A stretch of DNA of 64,000 bases from Psococerastis gibbosa (GCA_963971405.1 OZ020489.1:45772510-45836509); one strand, 5' to 3'. Shown: positions 1 to 11,100, counted from the first letter of the stretch. Numbers and translations: made by a program. The notes: generated by a model not told the origin, from the sequence alone.

Positions 1-2401
1 CCGCTGCCATCTGGTGTCGCTGGACGGAACCTTGTCATTTTTGAACCTGCGCCAGCTGTACGCAGCCGGCAACGCTATATCAAGTGCAGCCCCTTGCTCC
101 CTTCTCTCCCATTTGAGACTCCTCGATATCTCAAGGTGGAGTAAATAAAATTACTAGGCCTACGCACATTCACGCCCGGTCTATTTCGATACTAATAACT
201 TATTGAGGTATTCCAACTCCTAGGCTAGGAGTCAGGGTCAGGCCCGTACCCAGGATTTAATTTGGGGGGGGGGGGGGCATGAACAATTTTTTTTTTATAA
301 ATGATAGGTACATCCGTAGTGATTTTAGTAGTTTTAGCTAAAACTCTTACATTATTTGTTATTTTTTTTATAACATTTAGGGGGGCCATGGCCCCCTTGG
401 GTACGGGCCTGCTAGGAGTACATGGTAGCAGGTTAACTAAAATAAATATCTAAACGAAATTGTTTAAATATTTGATTATGTTAGACGTGAGTGTCAAGAA
501 ATATACAGTATGCCCTAAGGAGGTTGACTTTTCAACTTAGTAAATTTCGTGTTAAAATTGATAATAGGTTAGGTCTAATATGGGCGCATTGTGAGCACCA
601 TGACTAGTGGATTGGAAGTGTGTTTCAGTAACCTCCTTGAAGACGTGCGCTCCCTCTCGTTTCTGACGCGGTGTCGGAGTCTGCGTCGTCTCTGCCTGGC
701 GGGGAATCCGTTCAGAACCCAACAAACTGTTCGGGACGTGGTGCAAGCTACACTGCCAGCCCTCGAATACCTGGACGATGTCCACCTTGCAGCGCAAACA
801 GGTATCGCACTGCAATTTCCCGGCGCTGCTGTTTGCTAGAGTCTGAATTTGGTAACTCATGCAGTCTTAGACAATCCGTGGTCTCTTATTCTAACCCACA
901 GGGAACATAGGAAACACTCCGTTTAAGATAACGGTTAAAAACATAAGTTTCCCTTAAGAGCAACAGTGACCAAACTGACCACGTCACATGACATCGATGG
1001 TATAGTGGTCGAGGCACAAGAATATTTATAATAATTAATCTGTTTATAACTGTCTCTCATTTAACACAAAGAATTATTATAATGACACCCATACACAAAT
1101 CAAACAAAGCTAAACATAAATAATCGTTGTAACTTATAAGGCGGCTAAAACATATCGAAGCCGATAGAAAAAGAAGAAGAGGACGGCCCAGGCTGACGGT
1201 AGAAGCAAAAGTCCGCCAAAACAGTAACAGTAACAGCCTGCATTATAATTCAAAGTGTCATTATTTGAGCAGGAGCAAACGGGATGGAGCAGTCAGGGGA
1301 CAGTCCGCGGGTGTTGGAGTCCACCGAGAGCAGCCGCGTGTCCAGTGCCAGCAGTTGTAGTCTGGCTAATGGTAACCGTTGCTAACTGTACATCATTTAC
1401 AATGTATTGCTCTACCGAAAATGAAGCATTGAAACCAAGTCTGGTCAGGAATTGCACTTGGTAGAGAGCTAGACTATGAAACGGAAGGTCAAGGTTCGAG
1501 ACTCGACAGAAAATGAAATATGTCCGCCTTGCCGGTGTCCACCCAACTCTATTATGTAGCTTACTTTCAGCGATAAGAGTTGAAAATAACTATCGTAAAA
1601 TTTTAGATTCCGCGACAGAGTACTAAAGCGCCCTTTGTGTGATAATTACGTAAAATGTAACAATACTTTACTACTCTTTTGCTAGTCTATGCAATAAAAT
1701 GGAGGACATTAATAAAAAGGGGCACGTGCAAATTAATACAAGTTACTTATTATCACTACTACCTACGTAATAACCACTAGTAAGGGAAACAACATACCAA
1801 ATAGCGCATTGGCCAAAAGTGAGGATCCTCTACCGGTTCTCAGACCTATACCCCTTATTGAGTTGTCGGGTCACTCATATTTATGCACCTAATTCAAGAT
1901 AAAGTAAGTTGCCAGTGGAGGGAAAATCTAAATGTGTATGATATTTGTTGAAGGTGATAGACAATCAGATAGCCAGTTAAGTGACGGGGAATTGAGCGGT
2001 CAAGTTGTCAGCGACGGGGCAGTAAGCAGTCTCACAAGTGGAAAAATTGTGTGCGGCAGTCTGCTACCCGCCAGGCGAACACAATCACAACCGGCCGACG
2101 CATTCCCTAACTCGGTTCGATATATTAATACACGGTATTGTAGCCTCAAATCCCATCATTTTTTTAAAGATACTAGAGTAGCTGATTCTCATGACTAATA
2201 AATAAATGCGGCATCACTTAAATTTGAAGCGCAATTCTTGTGTGACAGGATGCGCTGGAGGCCTCCAGGAGGTGGAGAGTAGCCTATCATCGGTTCCGAG
2301 AGGTCAACTCTGCAAGATGGGAGGAGGAGGCACAAGAGACCACGGCTGGCTCCGAAGACGACAACCGAATGGGAGAACAAGTGCAGGGGGGAGACACATA
2401 A
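1..2401 (+). CDS. LRRC56: LRRC56-like leucine-rich repeat protein gene, 3' part (5 exons)
   Basis: Joined exons 2-135, 629-801, 1273-1371, 1954-about 2114 and 2249-2401 encode the C-terminal part of a leucine-rich repeat protein; the gene enters from the left edge. Exons 1 and 2 give LRR units (LRQLYAAGNAIS; LRLLDIS joined to SNLLEDVRSL; LRRLCLAGNPF) and an LRR cap ending LPALEYLDDV. Later exons give a polar, Ser-rich tail with SSLTSGKIVCG and a basic ARR stretch, then a Trp/Arg-rich end (SRRWRVAYHRF) before TAA. The order LRR cap, Ser-rich linker and 'LTsG..(V/I)CG...RR' matches my memory of LRRC56, which in man and flagellates is needed for intraflagellar transport of outer dynein arms. Phases agree at the first three junctions; the exon 4/5 join is uncertain. 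No cilium-specific motif can be seen, so the symbol rests on family resemblance. Confidence 0.72.
2..135 (+). CDS. LRRC56: LRRC56-like exon (first in window, 5' end outside)
   Basis: Open frame from base 2, with LRR spacing L..L...L..L...N.I, ending in the split codon AG before donor GTGGAG at 136. It joins in phase 2 to the exon at 629, making the Ser codon AGT and an uninterrupted LRR (LDIS-SNLLEDV). Confidence 0.8.
233..411. mobile_element. hAT-like miniature element, 8-bp TSD
   Basis: Ends carry CAGGCCCGTACCC and its inverse GGGTACGGGCCTG. The element is flanked by a perfect 8-bp repeat CTAGGAGT (225-232 and 412-419). A G tract sits inside one end and a GGGGGGCC/GGCCCCC block inside the other. 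It lies in the LRRC56 intron between 136 and 628. Known: 8-bp duplications and CAG...CTG ends are typical of hAT elements. Confidence 0.88.
629..801 (+). CDS. LRRC56: LRRC56-like exon: LRR and LRR cap
   Basis: Acceptor TGTTTCAG ends at 628 and donor CAG/GTATCG follows 801. It encodes the last LRR and the cap LPALEYLDDV. It leaves phase 1. The ATG at 600 lies in the intron and is not a start. Confidence 0.85.
802..1272 (+). other. LRRC56 intron, no further feature seen
   Basis: AT-rich sequence between the LRR-cap exon and the Ser-rich exon. No repeat shared with the rest of the window was recognised. The next intron (1372-1953) is likewise featureless. Confidence 0.5.
1273..1371 (+). CDS. 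LRRC56: LRRC56-like exon: Ser-rich linker
   Basis: Acceptor TTTGAGCAG ends at 1272 and donor G/GTAACC follows 1371. Read in the phase left by the previous exon it is fully open and encodes a polar linker (VLESTESSRVSSASSCS). It leaves phase 1. Confidence 0.7.
1954..2114 (+). CDS. LRRC56: LRRC56-like exon: SLTSGKIVCG conserved block
   Basis: The acceptor ends GTTGAAG at 1953. In the carried phase it reads GDRQSDSQLSDGE and then SSLTSGKIVCGSLLPARR, the block that most suggests LRRC56. The 3' edge is uncertain: the donor CG/GTTCGA after 2114 gives the phase needed by the last exon but is weak, while the better donor CG/GTATTG after 2134 gives the wrong phase. Confidence 0.65.
2249..2401 (+). 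CDS. LRRC56: LRRC56-like terminal exon with stop
   Basis: Acceptor TGTGTGACAG ends at 2248. Frame 0 is open for 50 codons to TAA at 2399-2401 and encodes DALEASRRWRVAYHRF followed by an acidic tail. The other two frames either stop early or give a Gly/Arg-rich peptide without family character. Confidence 0.6.
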   Translation, partial: DALEASRRWRVAYHRFREVNSARWEEEAQETTAGSEDDNRMGEQVQGGDT

Positions 2402-3681
2402 CCGGCTACGTGGTTTCGTCCAACTTGGGGGCAAAAGTATACAGGAAAATAATCAGCTTGAGAATGATGTACAAGTCATCATCGTCACATCTTGCTTGCA
2501 TATCAATTCTCAACGGAAGCCTCATTTTGTTATTTATTACAATACCTAGGCTATACAGTACTTTTACTTTTACGTCGCCTTTGTCCTCAAGGAGGGTCGG
2601 CGGCACGGCTGCGGCGTTTCCAAACAACTTTTTTGAGAGCGTCTTTCCTGTTTAGGGCGAAAGTCCCCAGGTCGTGTTCCATTTTTCCGTCTTCCCCGGG
2701 GGCGATGTCTTGGGAGTGCCATGTTTTGAATAAGCTTTAATAAGGACGTTTGATCTCTCCTCTGGACGCGCCGCAACCAGCCGATTCTTCTTTCTCTCAT
2801 TTTCAGAGTGACATCAATAGTCGTCAACTCCATCCTTATGTCTTCATTTTGGCAGTGATCTTGCAGGGTAGGCCCACACGAATCTTGCATTTTCAGGTCT
2901 TGGTTCCATATTTTTATAGTGCCTAGTTCTTGTTTCACTCCATTTATTCGGTTTTGCTCCTGCTCCCTCTTTTTCAAGGTTTTCTACCCATTTCTTTTTT
3001 TGCCTTCTCTTCTCCCTTTCGTGGTTACTACCACGTCATCCACGAATAACAGGCTTGCAGGAGCTTCCCTTTGGATGCTTTTCGTGATCGTGTCCATTAT
3101 AATTACAAAAAGGAGTGGGCTCAGTGCTGAGCCCTGATGAACTTCATACTGGTCGGTAAAGTCTTCGCTGAGTCCCTCAGGGCTCATTACTCTAGTGGTG
3201 CATTCTTCATACATGTCTTGGATAGCTCGGACATACTCCAGCACCACACCTCTGTTCCCCAGGCATTCCCACATGAGGTTTCTTGGTATTCAGTCGTATT
3301 CCTTCTCCAGGTCTATACAGATATGGGGCAGCGATGTGTGTGTGCTCGCCTGCCAGTGCAGTTCTAGCAAGCATGGTTCAGCAGCATATAGCCCATTTAT
3401 ATCCTTTACCCGTCAGGAAGCCCAGTTGATTTTCGAAGATGTTGCCCTCTAGCTAGTCTCTTAGCCGAGCATACATAATATCGTTGATGTGTGCAGTTAG
3501 GCCTTAATCTCGCTGTATCTACATTTTTTTTCAATAAAGACTTTATTATTATTACTATGAAGTGGCGCGTACCATTTCATACGGTAGCTCATTAGTTTAA
3601 TAGACCGGTAGTTGTTGCAGTGCTGCATCTCCTTTCCCCTTGTGACACTTTCTCTCCAACTACCTGACATACGCCTATCTT

Positions 3682-3923
3682 CAGTGCCGGATTAACCCAT
3701 GGGCACTTGGGGCACAGGCCACCGCCCCCCCCCCCCCCCCGAATTGCCTGGCCCCCACCAACGAGATTTTTTTTACATAAAAATATTTAAAAAAATAAAA
3801 AAATGATAGTTTTGAAATTGGCGGGAAATTGTTTTTTTTTTGCTACAATGCTGTTAGATTTATGAATTTTAGAGGAATTCAGTTTGCACCCACGGCCCCC
3901 CCTCAGGGGTTAGTCCGGCACTG
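3682..3923. mobile_element. hAT-like miniature element inside LINE relic
   Basis: Inverted ends CAGTGCCGGATTAAC and GTTAGTCCGGCACTG. The flanks CCTATCTT (3674-3681) and CCCATCTA (3924-3931) match at 6 of 8 bases, as for an aged 8-bp TSD. A long C tract lies just inside the left end. It inserted into the LINE relic after that element arrived. Confidence 0.8.
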
Positions 3924-4234
3924 CCCATCTAACAGGATCATATTAGCCAGCTTTATCATAAACCACTCTATATCCCAGTGCTTTAAATATCCCGGTCCAA
4001 CAGCCATCTTTTTAAGGGCTTTCTCGACTTCCGACGCACTGTACTCTTGGATAGGTGTCACAGGTCGTTCAACGTCTTCACCTTGTCTAGTTTCTCCTTC
4101 ATTCATGATATTTTGGAATAACGATCTCCAACGCTCTATGATATCCCCGGTTTGGTTTAACACCCTTCCATGCTCATCTTTGAAGCAAGCTTGCTCTGCT
4201 TTTTGATATTTTAACGATCCTTCCCTAGTGTTGG

Positions 4235-4322
4235 GCTCTTCATTTCTGCCACCTCGTCTCTGGCCTTTGTCCCAGAATTGAGCTCTTCATTTTTGCCACC
4301 TCGTCTCTGGCCTTTGTCCCAA
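4235..4322. repeat. 47-bp tandem duplication in LINE relic
   Basis: Two adjacent copies of a unit beginning GCTCTTCATTT and ending CTTTGTCCCA, nearly identical. It duplicates about 16 codons of the region before the reverse transcriptase on the - strand. Confidence 0.8.
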
Positions 4323-4793
4323 AATTTTTCGTACTTTTCTTTAGTACCTTGTATGCTCTGTGTTTTTCTGGTGTCCTGCCCCGTCAAGCTTTCTTTTCTT
4401 TGAAAGCATTTTTGACAGCCTCATTCAACCACCAAGCTTCTCTTTCCATCACCAGCTCTTAGAACTCATTCCTGGAACTAGTTCTTTCGCACCAGCTCTC
4501 ATGCCCATCACTTCCTCACCTCACTAAAGTAGTGAGAAAGTCATTATAATTTCTTCAAGCCAATGTATTTACCAATATACATACAGAATATAGTTAAAAC
4601 AGTAACTTTGTAGCAATTTGACCCAAATCTCTAAGATGACATGGAAGTGGAAATAATGTGAAATCAATTGATAAAAACTTATATATTGTCAACTAAACAG
4701 ATCTAAAAGAATCAGCCTTCGAAAAATTAAATGTACTAATAACTGGTGCAGTCAAAAATGATCGGGGGATACCTGGCCAGCAGGTTTCTACGA

Positions 4794-4993
4794 CTACTGG
4801 AAGAAGATGACCTCCTCGGCGATGACGGCGGTGGTGGGCTTGGTGTGGCCGGCCGAATCAGTGATCTCACCGTAGCTGAGCCGCCCGCTCACGTACACAC
4901 GCTGGCCCTTGTGCAGGTAGTTGTATACCGACTCGCGCAAGCTTGGCTTGAAGATGACCACGCGGTGCCAGTCTGTCTTTTGAGAGATGTCCC
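4794..4993 (-). CDS. SSBP1: mtSSB terminal exon: TDWHRV to stop
   Basis: Acceptor TGTGCAG ends complementary to 4994. It encodes GDISQKTDWHRV, the KGQRVYVSG strand and the C-terminal IAEEVIFF strand, with TAG complementary to 4794-4796. Confidence 0.94.
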
Positions 4994-5541
4994 CTGCACA
5001 TTATACATTAAAAAGGCACTACATTCAAATAACAAGTTTCCAATTCATTTGACCTTCATCCCCATAATAATATAATTTTAAGATAACGCGAAATAGGAGG
5101 GAACTCGAATGGTTTTAAGATTATTTGAGAAATAGAAAATCGGCGATGCGTATGAATAAGAAGACAAGGAAGCAGAAAGTATGGGAGTCAGGTGTGCCAT
5201 AGAGTACCTGGTAAAATAGGGCCCCTCTTTTATTACATTCATAGGCAATGGGGCTATATATGTATGTGTATTTATTTATATGACGACATCTGTAATTGTT
5301 TTATGGATAATATAATTTGATTTGCACAGTATTTTTATTGCAGAACGAATTTTTATGGACATATAGGTACAATACAAATAGGTGGTAAATAAAAAGGAAA
5401 TGAATGTAAATAGGGTACCTGTGTCGGCGGACTTGAACGTGTTCTGTGTGGCCAGGGAGAAGTAGACGACGGGGTGTGCTTCCGTGCCCCCCTTTTTGGC
5501 CTCCACCCCCGCTCGTCCCAGCAGCCGCACTTCGTTTAATG
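4794..5541 (-). CDS. SSBP1: Mitochondrial single-stranded DNA-binding protein, exons 2 and 3
   Basis: Joined - strand exons 5541-5419 and 4993-4794 encode an OB-fold protein: LNEVRLLGRAGVEAKKGG, PVVYFSLAT, then GDISQKTDWHRVVIFKP, LHKGQRVYVSGRLSYGE and TTAVIAEEVIFF followed at once by TAG. These are the hallmark segments of bacterial-type SSB and animal mtSSB (LNxVxLLGRxG, FSLAT, TxWHRV, KGxxxYVEGxLxYG). The product would coat single-stranded mtDNA at the replication fork. Splice sites are clear: acceptor TTTTTCAG before 5541, donor CACAG/GTACCC after 5419, acceptor TGTGCAG before 4993. The exon for the mitochondrial targeting peptide must lie at higher coordinates and was not found. The C-terminus is shorter than I recall for the human protein. 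Confidence 0.93.
5419..5541 (-). CDS. SSBP1: mtSSB exon: first half of OB fold
   Basis: Acceptor CAG complementary to 5542-5544 and donor GTACCC complementary to 5413-5418. It encodes LNEVRLLGRAG through NTFKSADT and leaves phase 1, completed by the next exon as Gly. Confidence 0.92.
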
Positions 5542-5841
5542 CTGAAAAACCATTACCGTTTACTAACAATCAATGTTTTTGCTTAACGTGATATACAGCC
5601 AGTGCCACTATGTTTCATTGGCGCCTTTTACCAACAGTAGCAGTTGCAAAGGCGCCGTCAACGTTTTGTAGCCCTTCTTCCCTCAGAAACTAACCATAAA
5701 TTTTTAGTAGGGACACCCTCATATGTTACTTTGACGCCTTATCCCTTCTCAACATAAACGTGCAGGACCAGATATTAAAGCTGTCCAAAAATTTATCATC
5801 CTAATGCCTTGATCGAGTTCGTCAACCAGCTAGATTCGCCA

Positions 5842-6095
5842 ATATAGCCGGCCGCCTTACCAAGTTGAATCCAGCGGACCAGAGCAGATTCAAAGATGCA
5901 GATAATATGGTAGTGTGCACAATGCCGGTAGGGAAACATGGTAGGACTTGTCCTGGTCACCTCCGAACTAATCGTGTGACTTGACTGTGTTTCCCAAGTG
6001 GTTCGGAATCCACTATAATCAGGAGGTCCCCGGTCCTATGGGCCCACACCGTGGCCTGGGACTGTGTCCAACCATACTACTACTACTACTACTAG
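5842..6095 (+). mobile_element. SINE family A, short subtype with (TAC)n tail
   Basis: Shares its whole length with the copy at 62882-63128: GCCGGCCGCC near the 5' end, a GTGTGCACAATGCCGG block, TAATCGTGTGAC, GTGGTTCGGAATCCAC (close to a pol III B box), AATCAGGAGGTCC and a (TAC)n tail. It sits upstream of the mtSSB exons, probably in that gene's first intron. Confidence 0.85.
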
Positions 6096-6619
6096 ATCCG
6101 CCATTGAATTTCATGATGTTAAAAAAAAATCCTTTTCGGACCTGACCGATCAGGTGTAGGGAAATTTCATAAAAGCACCAGCGGTTTTTCTTTCCCTTAT
6201 AATTGATAACATACTATGTATGCTATTAAAATACGCAACAACATTTTTCGCACAATCACCGACTCCGCTTCTAACAATTAAAAAAAAATTATTCTATTCC
6301 TAAAAAGATCCTAGCGAGTAGATGAATCTCCCTAAAATCATATCATGATTCACGGTTAATTTTGGTGGAAGAGGGATAGAATGAAATGTGACTGACTGGC
6401 CGTATTTTTATCCACGATAATGGCAATTAACAAATTTTATGACAAATGAACGATTTCAAGATGGCGGCCAATCAAATTGAAAATAATATGATACTTGCAC
6501 AAAAGTTCATAGTTGTATACATACAGGTACATAGCGTTTTAAAAGGGCGAAAGCTGGGTCGGTGCTTCTGCGCAATGCGTTCTACTGTACGTTAATATCG
6601 TAGTGTTTAGTGTTATAAT

Positions 6620-6850
6620 TTACAAGGGAAGGAGAAACCGCCGGCCCGCGAAAAATCCCCCTACACCTGATCTGCTAGAGCCGAGTGCGACTTCGGTGGC
6701 AACGTGGTAACGTGCTTGTACTTCTGCGAGTATCAACACACGTTGCGGTTGGAGACGTGTCGTCAACTCGACACAAGTCCCTATATTAGGACGATTGAAG
6801 AGGTTAATCGGATACATTCATTAAATTTTTTGTACGCGATTTAACCTTTT
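6620..6850. repeat. GC-rich block with a dispersed repeat at its right end
   Basis: 6640-6780 is unusually GC-rich for the intergenic DNA. The right part, from GATTGAAGAGGTTAAT to AACCTTTTATAAAA (about 6790-6855), recurs at 45868-45931, so this is probably the end of a dispersed element. The region 6096-6619 before it shows nothing recognisable. The - strand open frame here matches no family known to me. Confidence 0.55.
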
Positions 6851-7049
6851 ATAAAAAGAAAGAAAAGAAAGAGTTAGACACAAAAATCACAACCATAAAA
6901 AATACATAGCCGCAGAGTGATGGAATAAAATGTGCCTGAAGTATGTATGTAATGTAGGCCTGCGCACTGTATATCGATATACACGTATACACGATAACTT
7001 CCGTAGATATTACCCGATTTTTATTAAACTTGGCACAAAAATGTAATGT

Positions 7050-7415
7050 TCAGTATTGATCGAGGATTTAGAAAAAACAGGACTCTAACCCACGATCTAC
7101 GACATTTATAGAAGAGTGACAAAAACAAAACCGAACAGGTTTTAAATTTAAAAAATATTTTTTTAAGAAATGATGGATAATTTATGCCTCATTACATTGC
7201 CAATATTACTGTGATGTATTATATTGGTCTGCCCGTTGTTGACAGTGCAATTGTCCCATCGATCACTTGAGTGGTTTGGGATAGGGAAACTAGAAGATAC
7301 AAATATTTAACCCTACAGAAATTATTTATCATGAAAATACTCATATTACTCGTATAAATTTTTTTTTTATCTAGCTACCTAGACTGTTGATAAATAGGAA
7401 AACACGCATGGGATC
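7050..7415 (+). mobile_element. H-family relic (3' half) with tRNA-like fragment
   Basis: From about 7130 the order of H-family 3' blocks is kept in + orientation: GAACAGG, AAAAATTATTTTTT-like, TATTGGTCTG, ATTATTTATCATGAAA, and GTTGATAAATAGGAAAACA at the end. Heavily diverged. At 7050-7090, GAGGATTTAGAAAAAACAGGACT resembles the border of the tRNA-like unit near 31260. Confidence 0.6.
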
Positions 7416-8354
7416 ACTCGTACTCGATCACTACGTATACCTGTTCTTTTATACATTTATTGTATCTAAGTTCTCACCACAGTAACAAATGGTACATTAA
7501 TGTTCGTATAATAGAACAGCAAAGCAACTTACATTTCTCAAATTTAATGTCCCCGCCGGCCGAAGCTAGACATCGAACGGGTTGAACCAATGGGGTGCGT
7601 GAAATACTGCGAATCTGTAAACATTATTTAGTACTATCATACAAGTTATTATATCTTTCGTGCATAGGCTTACCATATTTTTCAGAGTTCAAACCGGGAC
7701 AGAATAGAAAAAGGCATTCTATCCAGGGTAAATGTTTTTTAATACAAACACCTTTTCATCTAGTGTAAATTTTCATGTCACAATACCATTGTTAATAGAG
7801 TTTTATCATAGAAAATGTCAAATGACTACATGCTTAACGTCTAATTAAATCAAGACATGCTCTACGTAGGTAATAAAAAAAATATGTTCTTGAAAACAAA
7901 AATAAACTACTAGTATTTTACATTTTGTTTTGAATACTATTCGCATTCCCCTTTTTTGACAAGGTTGTTACATTTTTAATAGACTCAAAAAATTTAGTAC
8001 ATATTAAATTAATTTTGAAAGCCGGGACAAGCACGACCCAACCGATACGTATGGTAAGCCTACTAATGCATATAGTCACGTTATGTAACCAAAGCACCCA
8101 ACTCCTTAAGCTTAAGATCATGATGCTTATCATTTAAGTGACGTGGTATTAATTTTACTATTATTATTGAATCGGCTCACATAGGCAAACTACGCCAATA
8201 TAACAAGATTAGCATCACTGAAATGATAAGTATCATCGTCGGATCGTGCCTCAGTCTCAGTTTGTTATATGTTTTTGTACATAAGTTAGTCAAATTTCTA
8301 TGAAATATCGACCATTGAGCCACAAGTGAGAGAATAAGTGGTAGAAATGATGCA

Positions 8355-8383
8355 CTCAATCAATCAATCAATCAATCAATCAG
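8355..8383. repeat. (TCAA)n microsatellite
   Basis: About seven tandem copies of TCAA. Nothing else is recognised in 7416-9340, except a G tract at 8503-8511. Confidence 0.9.
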
Positions 8384-9342
8384 TCTTTGTCCATGACCCA
8401 CCAAGGTGGGATAGACGGCGTCCAAAACAAAAGAAATCTAGAACAGAAACAAAAACGAACAAAAAATTTCATGCGGAAGCATACGTTAGATGGAGGGAGG
8501 GGGGGGGGGTTATGTTTGAGCATCCCAGCTTATTTCCCTGAACTCGTCCAAGCTGAGGTGTAGGGTGTATCATGATGAGGTGCTAAATTTGTGTGCCTAG
8601 CATGCAGCTAACTGAAGGCTGAAACCTTGCACAAACTGTGGTATTCAAAACTGTGTTAGCACCGCGCCCGCTGCATATTTATCAAAATATAGTGGAGCTG
8701 TTATTTTGTAGTCATTCAAGGCTCAATTGGCGATATATTTCAAAGAAATGCGGCTCAGTACAAAACACCCGAAGTGGGGTGAACTATTTTCAATTAAAAT
8801 CAACCCGGATAGGAAACACTTATAGTCAACGCAGGTGCGTCCCATCGACTATTAAAATATAGTACGGTACGTAGACAGTAAAATGCAACTCTCTTGTATG
8901 TATGTAGCTGTATAGCCTATGTAAACAACCCTCTCTGGATTTTTTTCCAATTCACTAACACTAACATAAACAATTAAAAAATAGCATGCGGCACACGCAC
9001 AGGTAACCGGTAATAATTGCATATCGGCTATCGCTTATCAATTATTATTATTTCCATAGCCAGACCCTGCCAATGACATCCATAAATCATAATGGTTCCA
9101 TAAACAGAAATTTTTCTATATTAATTGACTTACCAAACTGGAAAACATGGCAAAAAAATTTAATATAAATGATTTCTAACTATACACCGTTCTATTAATA
9201 ACGTTGTTTCTGACTTTCTGTAATCTCAGTAATCTGTATTCTGTTTACAGTTTTTCATTTTTGATTTTTTGTATACCGCTGACAAAAAAGAGACAACATC
9301 ACAGCACCAAAAATTCAAAGTAGCGACAAATTATACGAAAAC

Positions 9343-9826
9343 TTAAATGCTGGCATGATCCTTGTTACTGCGCATGCGTAAGGACACCAAATCCTTAGGT
9401 GCCCATTCCATTGACCGGCTAGGGCTATTTCCAACAACGGTGACGTGGTAGCAAACATTCAAGACTTAGGTGGCGTTTCCAACGAACTCGCATTGCAGAA
9501 TTGACGGAAATGTTTATTTTCCTCTGTGCCATAGTTAAAATTGATCAATGATCATACAGTAAAATCACAAACAAACAAACTAAAATTAAAAAATGGCATC
9601 ATGGGATATGTTAAGTACAAACATTTTAATAGATATCTATAAAAAGAAAAATTCTAATTTCCGTCAATGTCATTTGCATTATGCAATGCGAGATCGGTGG
9701 AAACGCAACCTAAGTCTTGAATGTCTGCTACCAAGTCACTGTTTTGGAAATAGCCCTAGCCGGTCAATGGAATGGGCGCCCTACGCATGCGCAGTAACAA
9801 GGATCAAGGCCAGCATTTAAGTTTCG
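9343..9826. mobile_element. Miniature element with about 165-bp inverted ends
   Basis: The left end runs from ACTTAAATGCTGGC through TACTGCGCATGCGTA, ACCGGCTAGGGCTATTTCC, ATTCAAGACTTAGGT and TCGCATTGCA. The right end is its imperfect inverse over about 165 bases. The outermost shared bases are TTAA, which could be a TTAA target duplication or part of the inverted repeat. The loop of about 120 bases has no coding potential. It is a fold-back type miniature DNA transposon upstream of LARGE. Confidence 0.85.
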
Positions 9827-10339
9827 TCAAATTGTGTTGGCAGTAAGTGATGTCCTAAGTCCTAGTCCTAACTCCTAAAATAAAATAAACTTAAAGTAAA
9901 CATTTAACAAGTAAACAAAATTGATTTCTTTTTTTATTTATTCAATAAATAAAATTGTGCATAAGTATGTTTCAATTAGAAATATTTTGTCATATTTAAG
10001 GTATGTTAACTGTAATTGTAAACTAAAAAGCGGTGTTTTTGTTTACTTTGGCCTTTTAAAGAGCATCTGCCGCGCGCTGGACCAAACTAGTTAGACCTGC
10101 CTACGCAAATTGACTGTTGTTGCTTTGAACGTTACCTATTCCCTCATCCTTCATCCTCGTCAGTCTGTCCAATTTGTGAGTAAACTTGATACTCTAAGGA
10201 TTATGGTGACTTTTTGGAACTTGGGGAGAAGTAAGAACACGATGATACACAGTACTTTACTGTGGATCGCGGCGTTCTCATGACGTCTCCCTAAGATTCT
10301 TTTGGTGCAGGGCGTAAAATAAATAAGTAAGGCTACATT

Positions 10340-11100
10340 TTTGTAAAAAATAACTGAAAAAGTAATTTTTCTGATAAACCTTTACTATCGATGTTTTTAA
10401 CCCCTAGAACCAAACTATCGAGGCTTAATCGAAATATATTGCGCTTGTTTTTGAGAAAAAAATTTAGCTGTATTTTTTAATCTTTTTAGGAGTGAAACCC
10501 CCCAAAGTTGAGTTAGCCGAAAATAAAAATAAAATGGTCCCGAGGTATGATTTTTGTGAACCTACAGTATGCAAAATTTCATCCAAATCCACCGAGTAGT
10601 TTGCCCGCAAATCGACGAACAGACGGGCCGCCAGACAGATATTTCACCCACAAAACTCCAAAAAGACTGCTAAAAACAAATTCTGTACAATGGCTCAAAC
10701 GATAATCTTTAAATACACATATATTGTAGTCGTTATTAATGTTAATGTCGCTTGCCCCTTGACAGTTTGGTTCTAGGGTTAAAAAAATAAAAAAGACTCA
10801 ATTTCCTGAAATAGTACTAAAAAATTATTTTTCTGTGGAACCTTCCTATTTATGATTTATAACTTAAGATCTGTTGGTGATAATTCACCATATATTGGTA
10901 TTATGTAGAGTAACAAAACAGAACAGGTTGCTTTCCTAAACAAAGATTTGTTTTTTACAAATAATAGTTTTTTGAAGAAATTATGAATACGGTAATTCAT
11001 TCCTTGATGTATTACATACCCTGTCATTATTACTGTGTTTATTGATCTACCCGTTCTAGAGTATCCAATCGTCCCATCAGGCTGTAGCCCCACTCCTGAT
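10340..11100. mobile_element. H-family relic, two halves in opposite orientation
   Basis: About 10340-10660 reads in - orientation (TTGAGTTAGCC, GGTCCCGAGGTATGATTTTTG, GAGTAGTTTGCCCG, ATCGACGAACAGACG). About 10660-11095 reads in + orientation (AAAACTCCAAAAA, CTTGCCCCTTGACAGTTTG, GAACAGGTTGCTTTCC, TATTGATCTACCC). This is best explained by two old copies joined in inverted fashion, or one inserted in the other. Confidence 0.65.

Larger units (their letters stand above)
2570..4510 (-). pseudogene. Degenerate LINE reverse transcriptase (RTE-like), - strand
   Basis: Read on the - strand, the order of blocks is that of a non-LTR retrotransposon: a WWLNEAVKNAFKEKK block (near 4380-4440), W..LF..IMNE (near 4090-4150), a reverse transcriptase core with LEYVRAIQDMYEE, HQGSALSPLLF and LFVDDVV (3274 to 3010), and a C-terminal block MRERRIGWLRRVQRRD (near 2790). 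The frames are broken by shifts and stops, so it is a relic. Catalytic YADD/FADD appears as FVDD. A hAT-like element (3682-3923) is inserted in it, and a 47-bp tandem duplication lies at 4235-4322. It occupies the gap between the convergent LRRC56 and mtSSB genes. Confidence 0.82.

Noticed and set aside
591..839. Separate small protein starting at ATG near 600
   Set aside because: The frame is an LRRC56 exon entered by splicing at 629; the upstream ATG is intronic.
2195..2655. 149-codon + frame at 2206 as the LRRC56 end
   Set aside because: It uses a different phase from the exon frame ending at 2401 and gives a Gly/Arg-rich peptide without family character.
6620..6817. Missing first exon of mtSSB in the GC-rich block
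   Set aside because: The - strand frame lacks a typical targeting peptide and a donor in the needed phase, and part of the block is a dispersed repeat.
8355..8383. CRISPR or structured array
   Set aside because: It is a plain tetranucleotide microsatellite; no spaced repeats of CRISPR type occur anywhere in the window.
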